Shown here in pieces: positions 11,168-23,561 of a stretch of 64,000 nt of DNA. The position numbers and the translations under genes were made by a program. Every line of letters starts with the position of its first letter. Position 1 is the stretch's first letter. The DNA comes from Elymus sibiricus (lineage: Eukaryota > Streptophyta > Magnoliopsida > Poales > Poaceae), in NCBI GenBank assembly GCA_039707655.1, contig CM077664.1:28570781-28634780 (forward strand). The letters are read 5' to 3'. The notes beneath the pieces are model-generated. The model had not been told where the DNA came from. It ran no database searches and saw only the letters and a list, made by a program, of their open reading frames with translations.

Positions 11168-11930
11168 TGTGTTGAAATATGGGTTGGGCCTAGGGCCCAT
11201 CTAACAATTTCAGAAAAATCTCTAAGGGCCCATGTGGGTATATAGCACTAGGTGTGATGGGAAGTTTAGTCCCATACCGATATTAGAGAAGGAGTTGGAC
11301 CTCCTTATAAGGGATTCTCTTCCACACACTATTGGAGCTTGAGAAGAGAAGTGGTTCTCGCGCGCTCCTCCGCCGCCGCCCGCCTCGTCACGACGCGCCG
11401 CGGGTTGCGGGATTGAGCCGAGCCGAGCTCAACCCTAGTCGCCACGCGAAACAGATCGCATCTCTGCCTCCACGCCCACTGCCGTTCCATTGCTGCTGCT
11501 GCTGCCGGTGATCCCATCCCGTCCGCCGCGTACACAGTCGACGGGAGAGCAGGCCTCCGAAACCCTGCCTCTCCGGATCCTGTACGGAGAGGGGCGATTA
11601 GGTTTTTGGGGAGCGATTACGCGACTGCTCGCATCTGTTCCTCTACGTCCGCATCGTCTTCGTCCGAGAAGAAGGCCGCCGAGGATGCCGCTGCTGCCAT
11701 CGCCGCCGCCGCGGCTTCTGTCTGGCCTACTGGAGGGTATAACTCGTTTATCCCGCTCCTACTGATTTCTGTTTTAGCCATGCTAGCGTTATACGTAGAT
11801 GTGTCTACTGTTAGCGTAGTATGTGCTTGCATTACCGAATATCAGCGTTTATTTCTGTCAATGCCATGCTAATAATTTATTCGTGGATTAAATTAATCGA
11901 AAAATTGCCTATTTACTCAGCATGTTGCAG
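11168..11930 (+). mobile_element. LTR-like fragment, possibly a solo copia LTR
   Basis: Begins near TGTTGAAATATGGGTTGGGCC, has a cereal-LTR-like stretch (GGGAAGTTTAGTCCCATACC, then CTTATAAGGGA near 11305, which could act as a TATA region), a GC-rich leader (11350-11720) and a T-rich tail. The layout resembles copia LTRs I know from wheat. No second LTR, primer site or clean target duplication was found, so the assignment and limits are tentative. Confidence 0.42.
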
Positions 11931-11934
11931 GTTT

Positions 11935-12245
11935 TCTTTTTTTCGAAACGGAGGCATAAGTTTTGCCTCATCTATTAATTAAGAAGGAGAATATAGTTTG
12001 TTACACACCACCCCAAATACAAAATGGTCATTACTCTCCCGGCATTATGTTTCCCAATTTTTTCGCACCCGCGATAACACAAAATCTAGCATCCCATTTG
12101 ATGATACCGAAGATGACTGGTGCCGGAGTTGATTTTTGTCGGAATACACGAGCATTTCTCTCATTCCAAATGGTGCAACCAACTAGCATGGTGAGGGATG
12201 CCATGGCTTATTTACATTTTGTACAACAAAATCAGGAATGGTACA
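11935..12245 (-). mobile_element. LINE retrotransposon, 5'-truncated 3' end
   Basis: On the minus strand about 57 codons read through TIWNERNARVFRQKS and end IMPGE-stop at about 12037. This is the extreme C-terminus of plant L1-type reverse transcriptase polyproteins, after the zf-RVT domain. A short 3' trailer and an A-run (T-run on plus at 11935-11943) follow. Everything upstream of the last 60 codons is missing, typical of 5'-truncated LINE insertions. No clear target duplication was identified. Confidence 0.85.
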
Positions 12246-13851
<1,606 letters not shown>

Positions 13852-13924
13852 GGGGAAAATGGGGTTCGAACTCGCGACTTCTGGCATGACAGACCAACAC
13901 TCTAACCAACTGAGATGTTTCCCC
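13852..13924 (-). tRNA. tRNA-Asp(GTC)-like sequence, probably a pseudogene or retroposon head
   Basis: On the minus strand 73 nt fit a tRNA layout: acceptor strands GGGGAAA and TTTCCCC pair fully; D-arm CTC-AGTTGGTTA-GAG; anticodon arm TTGGT-CTGTCAT-GCCAG with anticodon GTC, as in tRNA-Asp; then TTCGAAC as the T-loop. The T-stem (GCGAG against CCCCA) pairs poorly, so a working tRNA is doubtful. It could be a decayed nuclear or organelle-derived tRNA-Asp, or the tRNA-like head of a SINE. Confidence 0.5.
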
Positions 13925-14154
13925 CTTTTGCAACTACCGTTGATTCAACATTGGACACGGATTTCTCTCTAAAGGCGAAGACCCTGAAGTGAGCGAACAC
14001 TCGGCCCAGCGGGCGAACACGCGGGCTCCGGCTCCGTTCACCTGCTAACACCGTCATTTTTTGATTCTTGTGAAGTGTCCTTCCTTCCTATAGCTGATAG
14101 GGAAAAATCGTTGTTTTTACTATCCAATCAGATCTATTGCCCATCCACGAATGG

Positions 14155-14371
14155 GCCGGGCTTTGCCGAGTGCCCTCAAGCTGACACTCCCCATTCCGTT
14201 TGAGCACTTTGAGTGTCCCGAGGAAAAAGACTCAGCAAACATGGCTATGCTGGACCGGGGTCAGCTGAGTTACGTATGCCGAGTGTTACACCTGGCAAAA
14301 CCTTTGCCGAGTGTTTTTGCCCCATAGCCGAGTGCACTGGACACTCGGCAAACACCTCGATTCCAGTAGTG
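14155..14371 (-). mobile_element. CACTA terminal fragment (TTTGCCGAGTGT type)
   Basis: Read on the minus strand from 14371, the sequence starts CACTACTGGAATCGAG, a CACTA-type terminus, followed by several copies of the subterminal word TTTGCCGAGTGT in both orientations (near 14162, 14276, 14302, 14327, 14341). The other end was not found, so this is a remnant or the edge of a degraded element. Confidence 0.68.
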
Positions 14372-15100
14372 GATGTGTGAAACTGATTATTTCAAATATG
14401 TGAAAATGGTTTTTTTTGCAATGTGTGAAACTGATTATTTCAGTATATGAAACTGAACATTTCAAATATCTAAAACTAATATTTTCAAATGTGTGAAACT
14501 GATTTTTTTTCCAAATATGTCAAACTAATTATTTCAGTCTGTGAAACATATTTTTTCAATGCGTGAAACTGATTATATCAATGTTTGGAACTAACCATTT
14601 CAAATATGTGAAACATTTTTTTTCCAATGTGTGAAATAATTTAGAATTTGTGAAACTAATTTTTTTCAACATGTGAAACTGAAATTTCAATATGTGAAAC
14701 TGATCATTTCAATATATGAAATTATTGAAACCATTGTTTATTGAAATAATAAATTGTAATAACTGAAATCACTTTTTTGAAATAATGAAATTGTTTATAT
14801 CACTGTTTTGAAATAATTGAAACCCATTTTTTTAAATTGAAATAGTTTTCCAAGTTAATAAAATAATTAAAGTCACTAATTTTAAATAATTGAAATCACT
14901 TTTTGAAATAATGAAAATGTTTATATCACAGTTTTGAAATAATTGAAACCCATTATTTGAAATTGAAATAGTTTTTTGAGTTAATGAAATAATCGAAATC
15001 ACTATTTTTAAATAATTGAAATCACTTTTTGAAATAATTGTTTATATCATTTTTTAGAAATAATCAAATTAATTATATCATTTTTTGGAAAAAATGGAAT
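14372..15100. repeat. AT-rich degenerate minisatellite
   Basis: 14372-14720 consists of degenerate copies of GTGAAACTGATTATTTCA spaced about 20-30 bp apart. 14720-15080 changes to repeats built on AATAATTGAAATCACTTTTTG with longer spacing. No coding capacity. Confidence 0.75.
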
Positions 15101-15153
15101 CTTTGCATAATTTTGGATTTATATAAAAAATATATTTAATGTTTCTGTTAATA

Positions 15154-15410
15154 CTTCCTTCGTTTCTTTTTACTCCGCGTATAAGATTTGTCTTAAGTCA
15201 AACTTTGTGAAGTTTGACCAAACTTATGTTACAAAATATAAACATCTACAATAAAAAAGATATATAATACGAAAATTAATTCCATGATGCATCTAATGAT
15301 ATTGATTTGGTATTGAGAATGTTGATATTTTTTAATATAAATTTGATCAAGATTTACGAAGTTTGACTTAAGAAAAATCTTATATGTGGAGTAAAAAGAA
15401 ACGGGGAGAG
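15154..15410. mobile_element. Stowaway MITE (Tc1/mariner)
   Basis: A 257-bp element with long inverted repeats: the left begins CTTCCTTCGTTTCTTTTTAC, the right (complement) begins CTCTCCCCGTTTCTTTTTAC, and pairing extends about 50 bp through TCTTAAGTCAAACTT. It is flanked by TA at 15152-15153 and 15411-15412, the standard target. It has no coding capacity. It lies about 0.7 kb upstream of the carrier gene, a usual place for Stowaway copies. Confidence 0.93.
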
Positions 15411-16138
15411 TAGGGAAAATTAAATTACATATACGGAATCTGTGTTGCCTGAATACAATGAGAGGCATAGAAAGTAGGAGGACTGCTGGTGCGCTCTGAT
15501 TGGCCCGCTAGAAACAGCTTTTGCGGCCTCGTTGCATCATGCGACAGCCAGCACTCCGGTGCGGACTGAGCTTCGGTCCACATGTCACAGACCCAACCAA
15601 CTGCAGGTGGCACCGAAGCAGCGTCCCTCCGGTGCACGCCAAAAAGATCGCCTGGGTGGGGCCCTGCATGCGACAGCCAGCCTCCCGTGCACGCCTCCAC
15701 GAGCTGACTCGCTCCCCACGTTGTGGGCCCCCCTCCTCACCCTGTCGCCCCGACAAAAGGAAAGGGAAAGGGAAAGGGCATAGGCCAGGGAGCAATATGG
15801 GTGCTTTTTGGAAGAAGAAAATAATACTACGCCCCGGCCTGCCCCATAAGCAAGCGTGGGCAAATGCTGCACTCCACTCGCAAGCAGAGCCGCAACGTAT
15901 TCAGGCAACAGCCCGCAGCGGCGCGCTCCGCTCCTCGCCGCCCGCCCGCCCGGATCTCCCAGTCCATGTCCTCTCTTCTCCCTCGTCCCTCCTCCAACTC
16001 TTCTTCTCCTCCTCCCGGCACCAAAAAGGGTACGGGTGATCCGGGTGCTTTTTTTGGCCGACCGTCCTGCCGTCCATTTTCGCGGCAATTCGAGGGGGCG
16101 GTGTTTTTGTTCGTGGATGATCGTTGTCGTTTGGCTGG
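15411..16138 (+). promoter_or_regulatory. Upstream region and 5' leader of the carrier gene
   Basis: Directly precedes the start codon at 16139. The last 250 bases are CT- and GC-rich, as in cereal 5' leaders. No clear TATA box was found. Several long frames on both strands here reflect base composition and have no domain. Confidence 0.5.
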
Positions 16139-17289
16139 ATGGAGTTCTGGCCGGAGTTCTTGGCAAGCAGCGGCGGGCATGAGTTCGTGGCGGGAGGCGT
16201 CGGCGGCATGGCCGGCGTGCTGGCGGGCCACCCGCTCGACACGCTCCGCATCCGCCTGCAGCAGCCGCCGCCGCCGCCCGTGAGCCCCGGGATCACCGCC
16301 CCGCGGTCCTCCGCCGTCACGCTACTGCGCGGCATCCTCCGCGCCGATGGCCCCTCCGCGCTCTACCGCGGCATGGGCGCGCCCCTCGCCTCCGTCGCCT
16401 TCCAGGTACGAATGTAAAATGTTTCACGCAATTACGCCGGCGCGTGGATTCCAAGAGCTCGTGAATTCTTTCGTTACGTCTTCCTTTTCCAATTAAAGTT
16501 AGCTTAAAATATCGTTTACTTTTTTTCCGTTTTCGGGAAGAAAGTTTGTTTGTCCCGAAAATACTTACTACTCTGTATTTTCGGAGTACACGATGCTGTA
16601 TTTGCAGTAGAATGAATCATGTCTGAAACTGAGTTCCAAATATTCTGTCGCAGAATGCAATGGTCTTTCAAGTCTACGCGATCCTCTCGCGATCGCTCGA
16701 TCCACAGATGTCCACCTCCGAACCTCCCTCCTACACAAGCGTGGCGGCACTCGCCGGCGTGGGCACCGGAGCATTGCAGACGCTGATCCTGTCCCCCGTC
16801 GAGCTCCTAAAGATCAGGCTGCAGCTCGAGGCGAAGCACCACGGGCCGGTGGACATGGCCCGGGACATCATGCGGAGGGAGGGCCTGCGCGGCATATACC
16901 GGGGACTCTCGGTGACCGCGCTCCGGGACGCGCCGGCGCACGGCGTCTACTTCTGGACGTACGAGTACGCGCGGGAGCGGTTGCACCCGGGCTGCCGGCG
17001 CACGGGGCAAGGGAGCCTCGCCACGATGCTCGTGTCCGGCGGCCTCGCGGGAGTCGCCAGCTGGGTCTGCTGCTACCCGCTGGACGTCGTGAAGTCGCGT
17101 CTGCAGGCGCAGACACCGTCGTCGCCGAGGTATCGCGGCGTCGTCGACTGCTTCCGGAAGAGCGTAAGGGAGGAGGGGTTTCCTGTGCTGTGGCGCGGCC
17201 TCGGCACGGCCGTGGCGCGGGCGTTCATCGTCAACGGCGCTATCTTCTCGGCCTACGAGCTGGCCCTGCGCTTCTTGGTGCGCTGGTAA
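16139..17289 (+). CDS. BAC2: Mitochondrial basic amino acid carrier, BAC2-like
   Basis: Two exons, 16139-16405 and 16654-17289, with a 248-bp GT-AG intron in phase 0, give 300 residues. The protein shows three mitochondrial carrier repeats with the signature Px[DE]xx[KR]x[KR]: HPLDTLRIR (residue 31), SPVELLKIR (136) and YPLDVVKSR (230). Other family blocks include GLRGIYRGL, DAPAHGVYFWTYEY and VLWRGLGTAVARAFIVNGA. Start MEFWPEF, length and blocks match Arabidopsis BAC2, an inner-membrane carrier that exchanges arginine and other basic amino acids and links mitochondrial arginine breakdown with stress responses. ATG at 16139 is chosen by match to the family; an upstream in-frame TTG is not needed. 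The reading frame is intact. This is the only convincing host gene in the window. The closest alternative is another member of the carnitine/ornithine carrier branch. Confidence 0.93.
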
Positions 17290-17880
17290 TGGAGGAGCTG
17301 AACTGTCAAGATCATTGATGCAAGTCCATCCATTTGCAACAATAGAGTTGCCCGCGGCGTTGTACATGGGCTAGTGGTATCCATGGGATGGGACTGGGAA
17401 TCGGTTGTGGGGGTCATATTCATACCTATATCATGACCGTTCAGACTGTTGTTCTGCCTCGAGATTCGAAGTGGTTTGCAGGGCTACATCTGTCCGCACC
17501 GGAGTATCGTATAGACCCACCACGTGTGAACAGTGTATCAACCTGAGTCAGGTTCTTGACCTTTGCATGCGACATATTAAAAAAATCCGCATGCAGCGCA
17601 GCTCTATCTCTCCTGAACTTTACATGCAACTCTCTCTTTTTCCTCTCTTTTCGGTCTAGTATGCTCTCTATGCAACATACACACTCGCTCCTAATATTTG
17701 CATGCATGCATGCAACATTGCAACACACACACTCGTTTCTTTATTTCAATTCCTGACACCTTGGCAACCCAGCAAACACTCGTGACACTGTTGTGCTCGT
17801 GTCCGTAGCGTGTTGTCACGGGAACATAGTAGAGAAAAATGATGATAGGCCTGATTTCTCGAGTGCGAATTTTTGGAGGC
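17290..17880 (+). other. 3' region of the carrier gene
   Basis: Downstream of the stop codon; likely holds the 3' untranslated region and poly(A) site. Nothing else is seen. Confidence 0.5.
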
Positions 17881-18240
17881 CGAGCTCCATTGAGCCCGTT
17901 TTTAAAAAAAAAAATCAAAAATCATATTTAAAAGTTTCAAAAAAATTCGATTTTTTTTCCATTGAAACTTATGTGTTTTCCACACGAACGTGTAAAAAAT
18001 TGTTCGAAAATATTATGATTTGTATGCTGTACAGAAAAGACAAAATTCTGGCCCAACAAAAAGAAAAGTCGGCCCATTTTTAAAATACATATTTGTCTTT
18101 TTTTTTGTACGCCATTTGTGAAAGTATAATGTTATGAAACTTTTCTCGGACGTGTTAAACATGTATTTCTGTATGTACAAATTTTTTCATTTTTTTAGCT
18201 ATGAAAATATGTTTTTTTAAAACGAGCTCACTGGAGCTCG
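17881..18240. mobile_element. MITE-like element with about 30-bp inverted repeats
   Basis: The left end reads CGAGCTCCATTGAGCCCGTT and the right end, as complement, CGAGCTCCAGTGAGCTCGTT, both followed by TTTAAAAA. The 360-bp AT-rich interior has no open frame of note. No matching target duplication is visible, so the superfamily is not assigned. Confidence 0.65.
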
Positions 18241-18431
18241 ACCACCATTTGTCATTTGCGTGATTTCTCTCTTCTCGCACAGCCTCTTTCTTCCAACGAG
18301 GAGCGCGTTCTCCCTCCTGCCATTTCTCCTCTCCCTCTCACATGGGCTCACAAAAAAATTATTATCTCTGCTCACCTTTCTCCTCCCTCTCTCTCTTCAC
18401 GTCAAGCCTCTCTCAGTCAAGTTAAAAAGTA

Positions 18432-19404
18432 AAAAAAAAAAAGAAATACGGCTTTCTGGACTGGCCTTCGTGCCGTGATTGGCTTCTCTGCCGCCCCTAA
18501 CCGTTGTTCTTCTCTGCCACTTCCAGATCTTTCCTTTCTCCCCTCGAAGCCCTCCTATCGCCACTGTTCCCGGCCGCTCTCCTTCCCTCTTCCGGCTGCT
18601 CCGGCGCCGGAAGGGGGAGGGAGAGTGGTGTGGTTCGACGTGTGTTTAGTAGGTGTTCTTCATTTTTTTCTTGGAGTTATGCTAGTGAGGAGATGGACGC
18701 CGGAGCAAGCGAGCTGCTTCTGGCGCTGGGTGGTGGTGATTATCTGCTTTGTGGTGCTCCACTGGTGCGAGCCAGATGCGAAGGGAAATCTCGTCGCCAT
18801 CTCCTCCATGAATAACAAGCTCGCTGTCCCTGAGCTGCAGATCGGGCCTTGCCCTGCTGGTCTTGCTGCTGGTCGCCGTGGTCGTGAGCGCAGTGAGAGG
18901 GCTGGCTCGTGCTTTCATATCTTCCATTTGGGGAGGTGCTCATCATCGGAGATTTTGACGAGGGAGCAACGCCGCTCACTTCAAGGCGGTAGAGGGGCGA
19001 TTTTCTCGCCGGAGAAACTACGCCGCCTACCTCGAGGTGATAGATGGGCGGTCTATTCAATCTCATCGCCGAATCCTCTGGTCGAAGGGCGGCCTACTCA
19101 ATTCCTCCCGGCTAGATGCCCAAAGGGAGGCAGTTTGGCGTCCGGTCGGCGGCCATGGCTGCTGCCATGGCAGCTTCGTCTGCCCCAAGTGGTGCTGTCC
19201 CTGGTGGCGGCGAGGCGCAACCCGAGCGAAGGCTTTGGACCCGATGGCGTTTCTGTTTTCTTGTTTGAGGTCCTATCTGCAAAAGTCCAGGGACTTGTGT
19301 TATTTTCAGTTTTCTCTTGGATATGGCTGTGATATGTACTACTTATCGGTTCCCTGAATAAAATCTCGGGATCCTTGGGGATCCCTTGCCTGTTAAAAAA
19401 AAGG
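18432..19404 (+). mobile_element. Possible non-autonomous retroposon ending in an A-run
   Basis: GC-rich sequence ending in GAATAAAATCTCGGGATCC, then CTGTTAAAAAAAA, flanked by the 11-bp direct repeat GTTAAAAAGTA (18421-18431 and 19405-19415). Layout and tail resemble a poly(A) retroposon. The long plus frame at 18475-19332 has no known domain. The repeat is A-rich, so the flanking duplication could be chance. Confidence 0.42.
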
Positions 19405-19415
19405 GTTAAAAAGTA

Positions 19416-21150
19416 TAGTTTTCTCTCACAAGTCTCTCTCACCAACAAAAATATATGTCCACGCCTTTTCTCTCTAGTTGTGGGGCACTGCCCCACTCTT
19501 TCTCTCTCACATGTAGGCTGCATCAGTGAGCTAGACCTTGGACTGGACAACACCTAGCCCTGCAGCACGGGGATGCACATGCACCTGTCCCCTCTCTGTT
19601 AATCCCTGGCGCCCTGCCTCCTACAGTAAGAGAGAGAGTGACACGGCAGAGGGAGAGAGAGAGTCAGAGAAAAAGTTTGACTCATTAAAAAAATAATCTG
19701 TGATGCTTCTAGCTGCACAAATCATGAAGAAAATCGACGGACAGGATAGAGGGTACCACGGAGCTCGACCTACAATAAAACTTTGCGTTCAGACCATACC
19801 AACAAGGTGTGGTTCTCAGAGACTAGTTAGTAGCTTCAGAATTCACAGAGAGTGGCACTACAGGTGTGCTTCTTGATGACGACGATCAATTCTCCCAATG
19901 TCAATCTTTGAAAACCATGAGTCAATGTCCAGGTGTTGGATGATCAGTGAACTTTAATGAAAGTTCTTGTCTGACGGGGACTTCTGATACCTTGTTCAGA
20001 GAGAGATACTGAAAAAAAGACACTTGTACCTGTTCTACTTGCTCAGCCATGGGATCATATTTGTTGACGACCAGCTTTCAATGATTACGTCCCTGTCCAA
20101 GCACAATCGATTAAGTACTCTGTGGTTTAAGACTGGGGAGATGGATCTTCGATGTTCTTTTTTGAGATAAAGTACAACTAGCAAGAAGGGCACGCCGCGC
20201 GGTGCAGTTGCCTTATATATTGGCTGTTGCTGTCATGTTGAGGGATAATTGTACCTGTAGTTTTTATTTATGTAGCACCTACATAAGTGGTTTTATTCAT
20301 GTGGCCATTAGTGGGCTGTTACTATGATGATACAGAAACTACAAAGATTTATTTTATTGCTAAGGCTGGCTGCATTGGTCGGCATGATCTCTCTTTCTTC
20401 TTCTCTGACCTTAGCGTGAAGCAGGATTTGCTCGTTTGTTTCCTGTGGAAAGCAATTAAGTAAACACAAGGCTGCTTGATGAGTACAGAAGTTTATTTTC
20501 CTTTTTTTTTGTACAATTCGAGGGCCTACTATGGCCCAAGCACTGTAGAAATGATGATGTAGAGCTAAAAAAGCTCGATGATGTAACATGCAAGCTGCCC
20601 CAGTCGTGTTTCCGGTGTCATTTTACCTGTACTCCGCGCGGTCGAGGTGGAGTTTCATGTCATGTGTCTGTTTGACCACTCGGTTTTTAGGTGCACTATC
20701 GATACGACTACTTGTTCTGTAATGCTTGCACGTATTCAAAGGTGCACGTTGGGCTAAAACTTGCAATTTCTTTAAGAAAAGGACGGTAGATCCACTCAAC
20801 AGAGTTTACGCAATTCATAGTCCAGATATATGGCATAAACGTGCCCAACTGCCCACTGCAATGCTCACTTATAAAGTTATAAGTAAGACTCAATCTCCCG
20901 TAGGGATCGATTTTTGTTTAAGATTTTTTTTGCTTATGGTGGTATTTTATGCGGTAGACATGTCTAATTTGGGGGATAGGAGCGTGTATGCCGGTCGGGT
21001 GGACGTTCCGGTTTCCCGCTGGTCGGTTCGCTCTTTTTTTTTTCTCTTTCAGTCATGCGCAGCATTACGCGGTGGTTTCATGAGATATTTAGTTCGGTTT
21101 CTCTCGAAGACTCCAGCGCAATCCCTTGCCACCGCTTCGCCGCCCTATGC
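19416..21150. other. No gene recognised
   Basis: CT-rich at 19416-19680, then mixed sequence. Open frames are short and without motifs. Confidence 0.4.
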
Positions 21151-21153
21151 GCG

Positions 21154-21540
21154 TATAAAAAGCTTCCCCGGCGCCTCACTCCCCATCATCTCTCTCTCAC
21201 GAAGCGCCACCGATCTCCCAGGTCTCCCCTGCACCTCCCAACCTTTCCTGCTCCTCTCACCTCCCAACCCCACTGTCCCAACCTCCCGTGTCCCTCCTCT
21301 GATATCCGGCGACATGGGTTCCCGACTTCGTGCTGCGCTCGCGGTGGAGAACACGATCAATCTCTGGTTGCGTGGTGCGGTGGCTCGCTACGGAACGCGA
21401 CGGTGGGGCCACCGATGTCTCCTGTACGTGCCCTAGCTCCCTCCCTCCGGCCGTCCACCTGCCCCCGCTACTGCTGGTGGCTTTCTGCTACCCCTGCAGG
21501 TGGAGCTCAACGTGGGGGGGCTCGCCATGACCAGAGCATC
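21154..21540 (+). promoter_or_regulatory. Promoter-like piece with a short first exon
   Basis: GCGTATAAAAAGC at 21152-21164 is a good TATA box. It is followed by a CT-rich leader and an ATG at 21314 with 40 codons (MGSRLRAALAVENT). GTACGT near 21425 and TGCAG at 21495-21499 could frame a small intron. The frame closes soon after, and a transposon end begins at 21692. It looks like the 5' end of a gene cut off or captured; the gene is not recognised. Confidence 0.33.
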
Positions 21541-21691
21541 ATTCTGAGCATGGCTGCCCACTGCTCCAACGCTGACCAAATGTTCGATGTAATGTCAGGA
21601 CGGCCGCAGGTTTTTTTTTTTTGGGTTCAGTCTAGAAATTGTGTTGTTATACTCCTAATTTTGTGTTCTTTCGCAAGATTAGACTTTACCA

Positions 21692-21714
21692 TCTATCTAT
21701 TATATACTAAAAGC
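21692..21714 (+). mobile_element. Helitron-like 5' end, copy A
   Basis: TCTATCTATTATATACTAAAAGC after an A, the form of plant Helitron 5' ends (TC start, T/A-rich, inserted between A and T). The sequence resumes at 22665 after a 950-bp inserted element and resembles the second copy at 28671. No Helitron 3' end (hairpin plus CTRR) was located, so the extent is unknown. Confidence 0.42.
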
Positions 21715-22664
21715 GGGGAATTTGAGGATTTGCCACATGTTTCCTTGCACTTTGAGAATTTGCCCCTGTTTACATTCGCATTGATATTTTGCCACTACTT
21801 TGAGAGAACTTTGATGATTTGCCCCTAACAAGATGGGCTCACGATGAGATGTCTAAAATGCCACAGCTGCCCCTAGCTGAGTGACACCCAGCCCGAATCA
21901 TTCCCATTCTATCTGCCTCACCTGACACAAGTGATAAGTGCGGCGGCGACGACCACGCCCTTGCGGCAGCCGCGGACACGACTGGCAAGCTGCGCATCCC
22001 CGACCTTTCTTTGGCGCTGCGCCGCCACGCTCCGCCTCCCGCTGATGCTCCGCCGTGCACGCGGCTGCGCAGGACGACCCGCACGGCGGCGGCGGCGGCT
22101 GTGCGGCTCGGGGACGGTGCGCGTGGTGGCGCGGGACGACCTGCACGGAGGCGGCAGCCGTGTGGCTCGGCAATGACCTGTACGCGGCTACGCAGGACGA
22201 CCTGCACGGCGGTGGCGGCCGTGCGGCTCAGGGACGGTGCACGCACCAGCACAGGCCGTGCTGCCCTACAAGGAGTCGAGCGAGCGATACAGGGACCTCG
22301 GGAGGCAGAGGCACCATGGTGGGGTTGGGTGGCAGTGGCGCCGTTGCGGTCCAAGCCGAAGAGGAACGAGGAGGAATAGGAGGAGGAGGTGGTGGGCTTG
22401 ATGGGAGGGAGGCAGGTTGGGGATCATCGGAAGAGACGCACAGGATAGCCAGCCGCTGGGGAAGGGGACGAACAGAATGAACATAGATACCTAATATGGA
22501 CTGGGGGCTAGTTTGGTCACGGATTTTGTAGTGTAATTCTGAACCGTGCATAAAGGGCAGATCATCAAGAATCAGGGAAAGGTGTGGCAAATAAACCATG
22601 ACAAGGAAAACAGGGGCAAATCCTCAAAGTGCAAAGAAACATGTGGCAAATCCTTAAATTCCCC
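21715..22664. mobile_element. 950-bp element with about 60-130-bp inverted repeats
   Basis: The left end reads GGGGAATTTGAGGATTTGCC and the right end, as complement, GGGGAATTTAAGGATTTGCC; pairing continues with gaps for over 100 bp. The middle (21900-22480) is GC-rich with two imperfect copies of a block around CGGCTGCGCAGGACGAC. No transposase is seen and there is no flanking duplication beyond at most one base. The empty site can be read from the related sequence at 28685-28710. Confidence 0.75.
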
Positions 22665-23561
22665 ACAATACGGGTCAAAAAAGGGAAATAGCTAGAAAAT
22701 CCCACGTCAGAAACATCCGACCGTTAATTTGATAGATTATAATTATTTAACCATTAGATTTTACCAAAGAAAATTACCCACTATTGCCATTACGTACAAC
22801 ATGTCCACTCTTTTTTTAACCAATCAAACATTAGCCAATGGATCTTCTTTAAACATCCCCACCCAGATTAATCGATGTTATGGATGGAGAGGGGACACCT
22901 CACGTTAAAAAACAAAAGAGATGACCACGCCCGTGTTGTCATCATCCCTCGTCCTAGAACAATCCCCATCCTCCCTGCCCTACCACGGCCGCCGCATTCT
23001 CCTCCTCCTCCTCCATATCTAAAAATACCATGGAGACCAACGGTGGCTACTCTCGCTGGGGCACGCAACCGGGATTGACCGGTAGTGCAGATCATAAAAG
23101 AAGGGACATTCTCTTCGTCTCTGCAGATTAGATCAGATAAGATCGATGGTGAGCTCGACTGTGGAGTTTCCACACACAACCCATAGAGGTGGACTGGTGG
23201 AGGTGTAGATAATTAGATGCTTCTCCCTCTTTTTGGTTTTCCCTAAATCAAAAGTTGCTATAGAGCTTGATGGTGTGCTTGGTTGGTCATGGCCTCTCAT
23301 TGGCATTGAAGTAAGGAAAAGACGTGAGGTGTTTGATCCATATATGCTTTAGTAGTATGGTGGCTCACTACCAGACCGGCCAACATCCATGAGCGCGCAT
23401 ACGCGTTGAAGTTGCAGTTTATGCGTACGTCCACAGGGTTGAGGCGGCCATCATTGAGGCGTCGACACACTCAGCCGCATCCTGCATGCATCTGTACATG
23501 AGTGGAGCGGCAGCGACAGCATAGTTTTAGTTGTTCGACATCACCTTCTACTACGTGCCCG
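22665..23561. other. Continuation of the Helitron-like sequence, then unassigned DNA
   Basis: 22665-22800 continues the Helitron-like 5' region. The rest, up to the CACTA end at 23562, includes a GC-rich leader-like stretch (22920-23080) but no recognisable gene. Confidence 0.35.

Noticed and set aside
15521..16335. Frames of up to 193 residues upstream of and over the carrier start
   Set aside because: Overlap each other on both strands, Arg/Pro-rich, without domain; part of the carrier leader.
16807..17367. 186-codon minus-strand frame
   Set aside because: Shadow of carrier exon 2, which has clear family motifs on the plus strand.
18475..19332. 285-codon plus frame
   Set aside because: No recognisable domain, unusual composition, inside a probable retroposon; not called as a gene.
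21839..22480. Ala/Arg-rich frames on both strands
   Set aside because: They arise from GC-rich imperfect repeats within the 950-bp inverted-repeat element.
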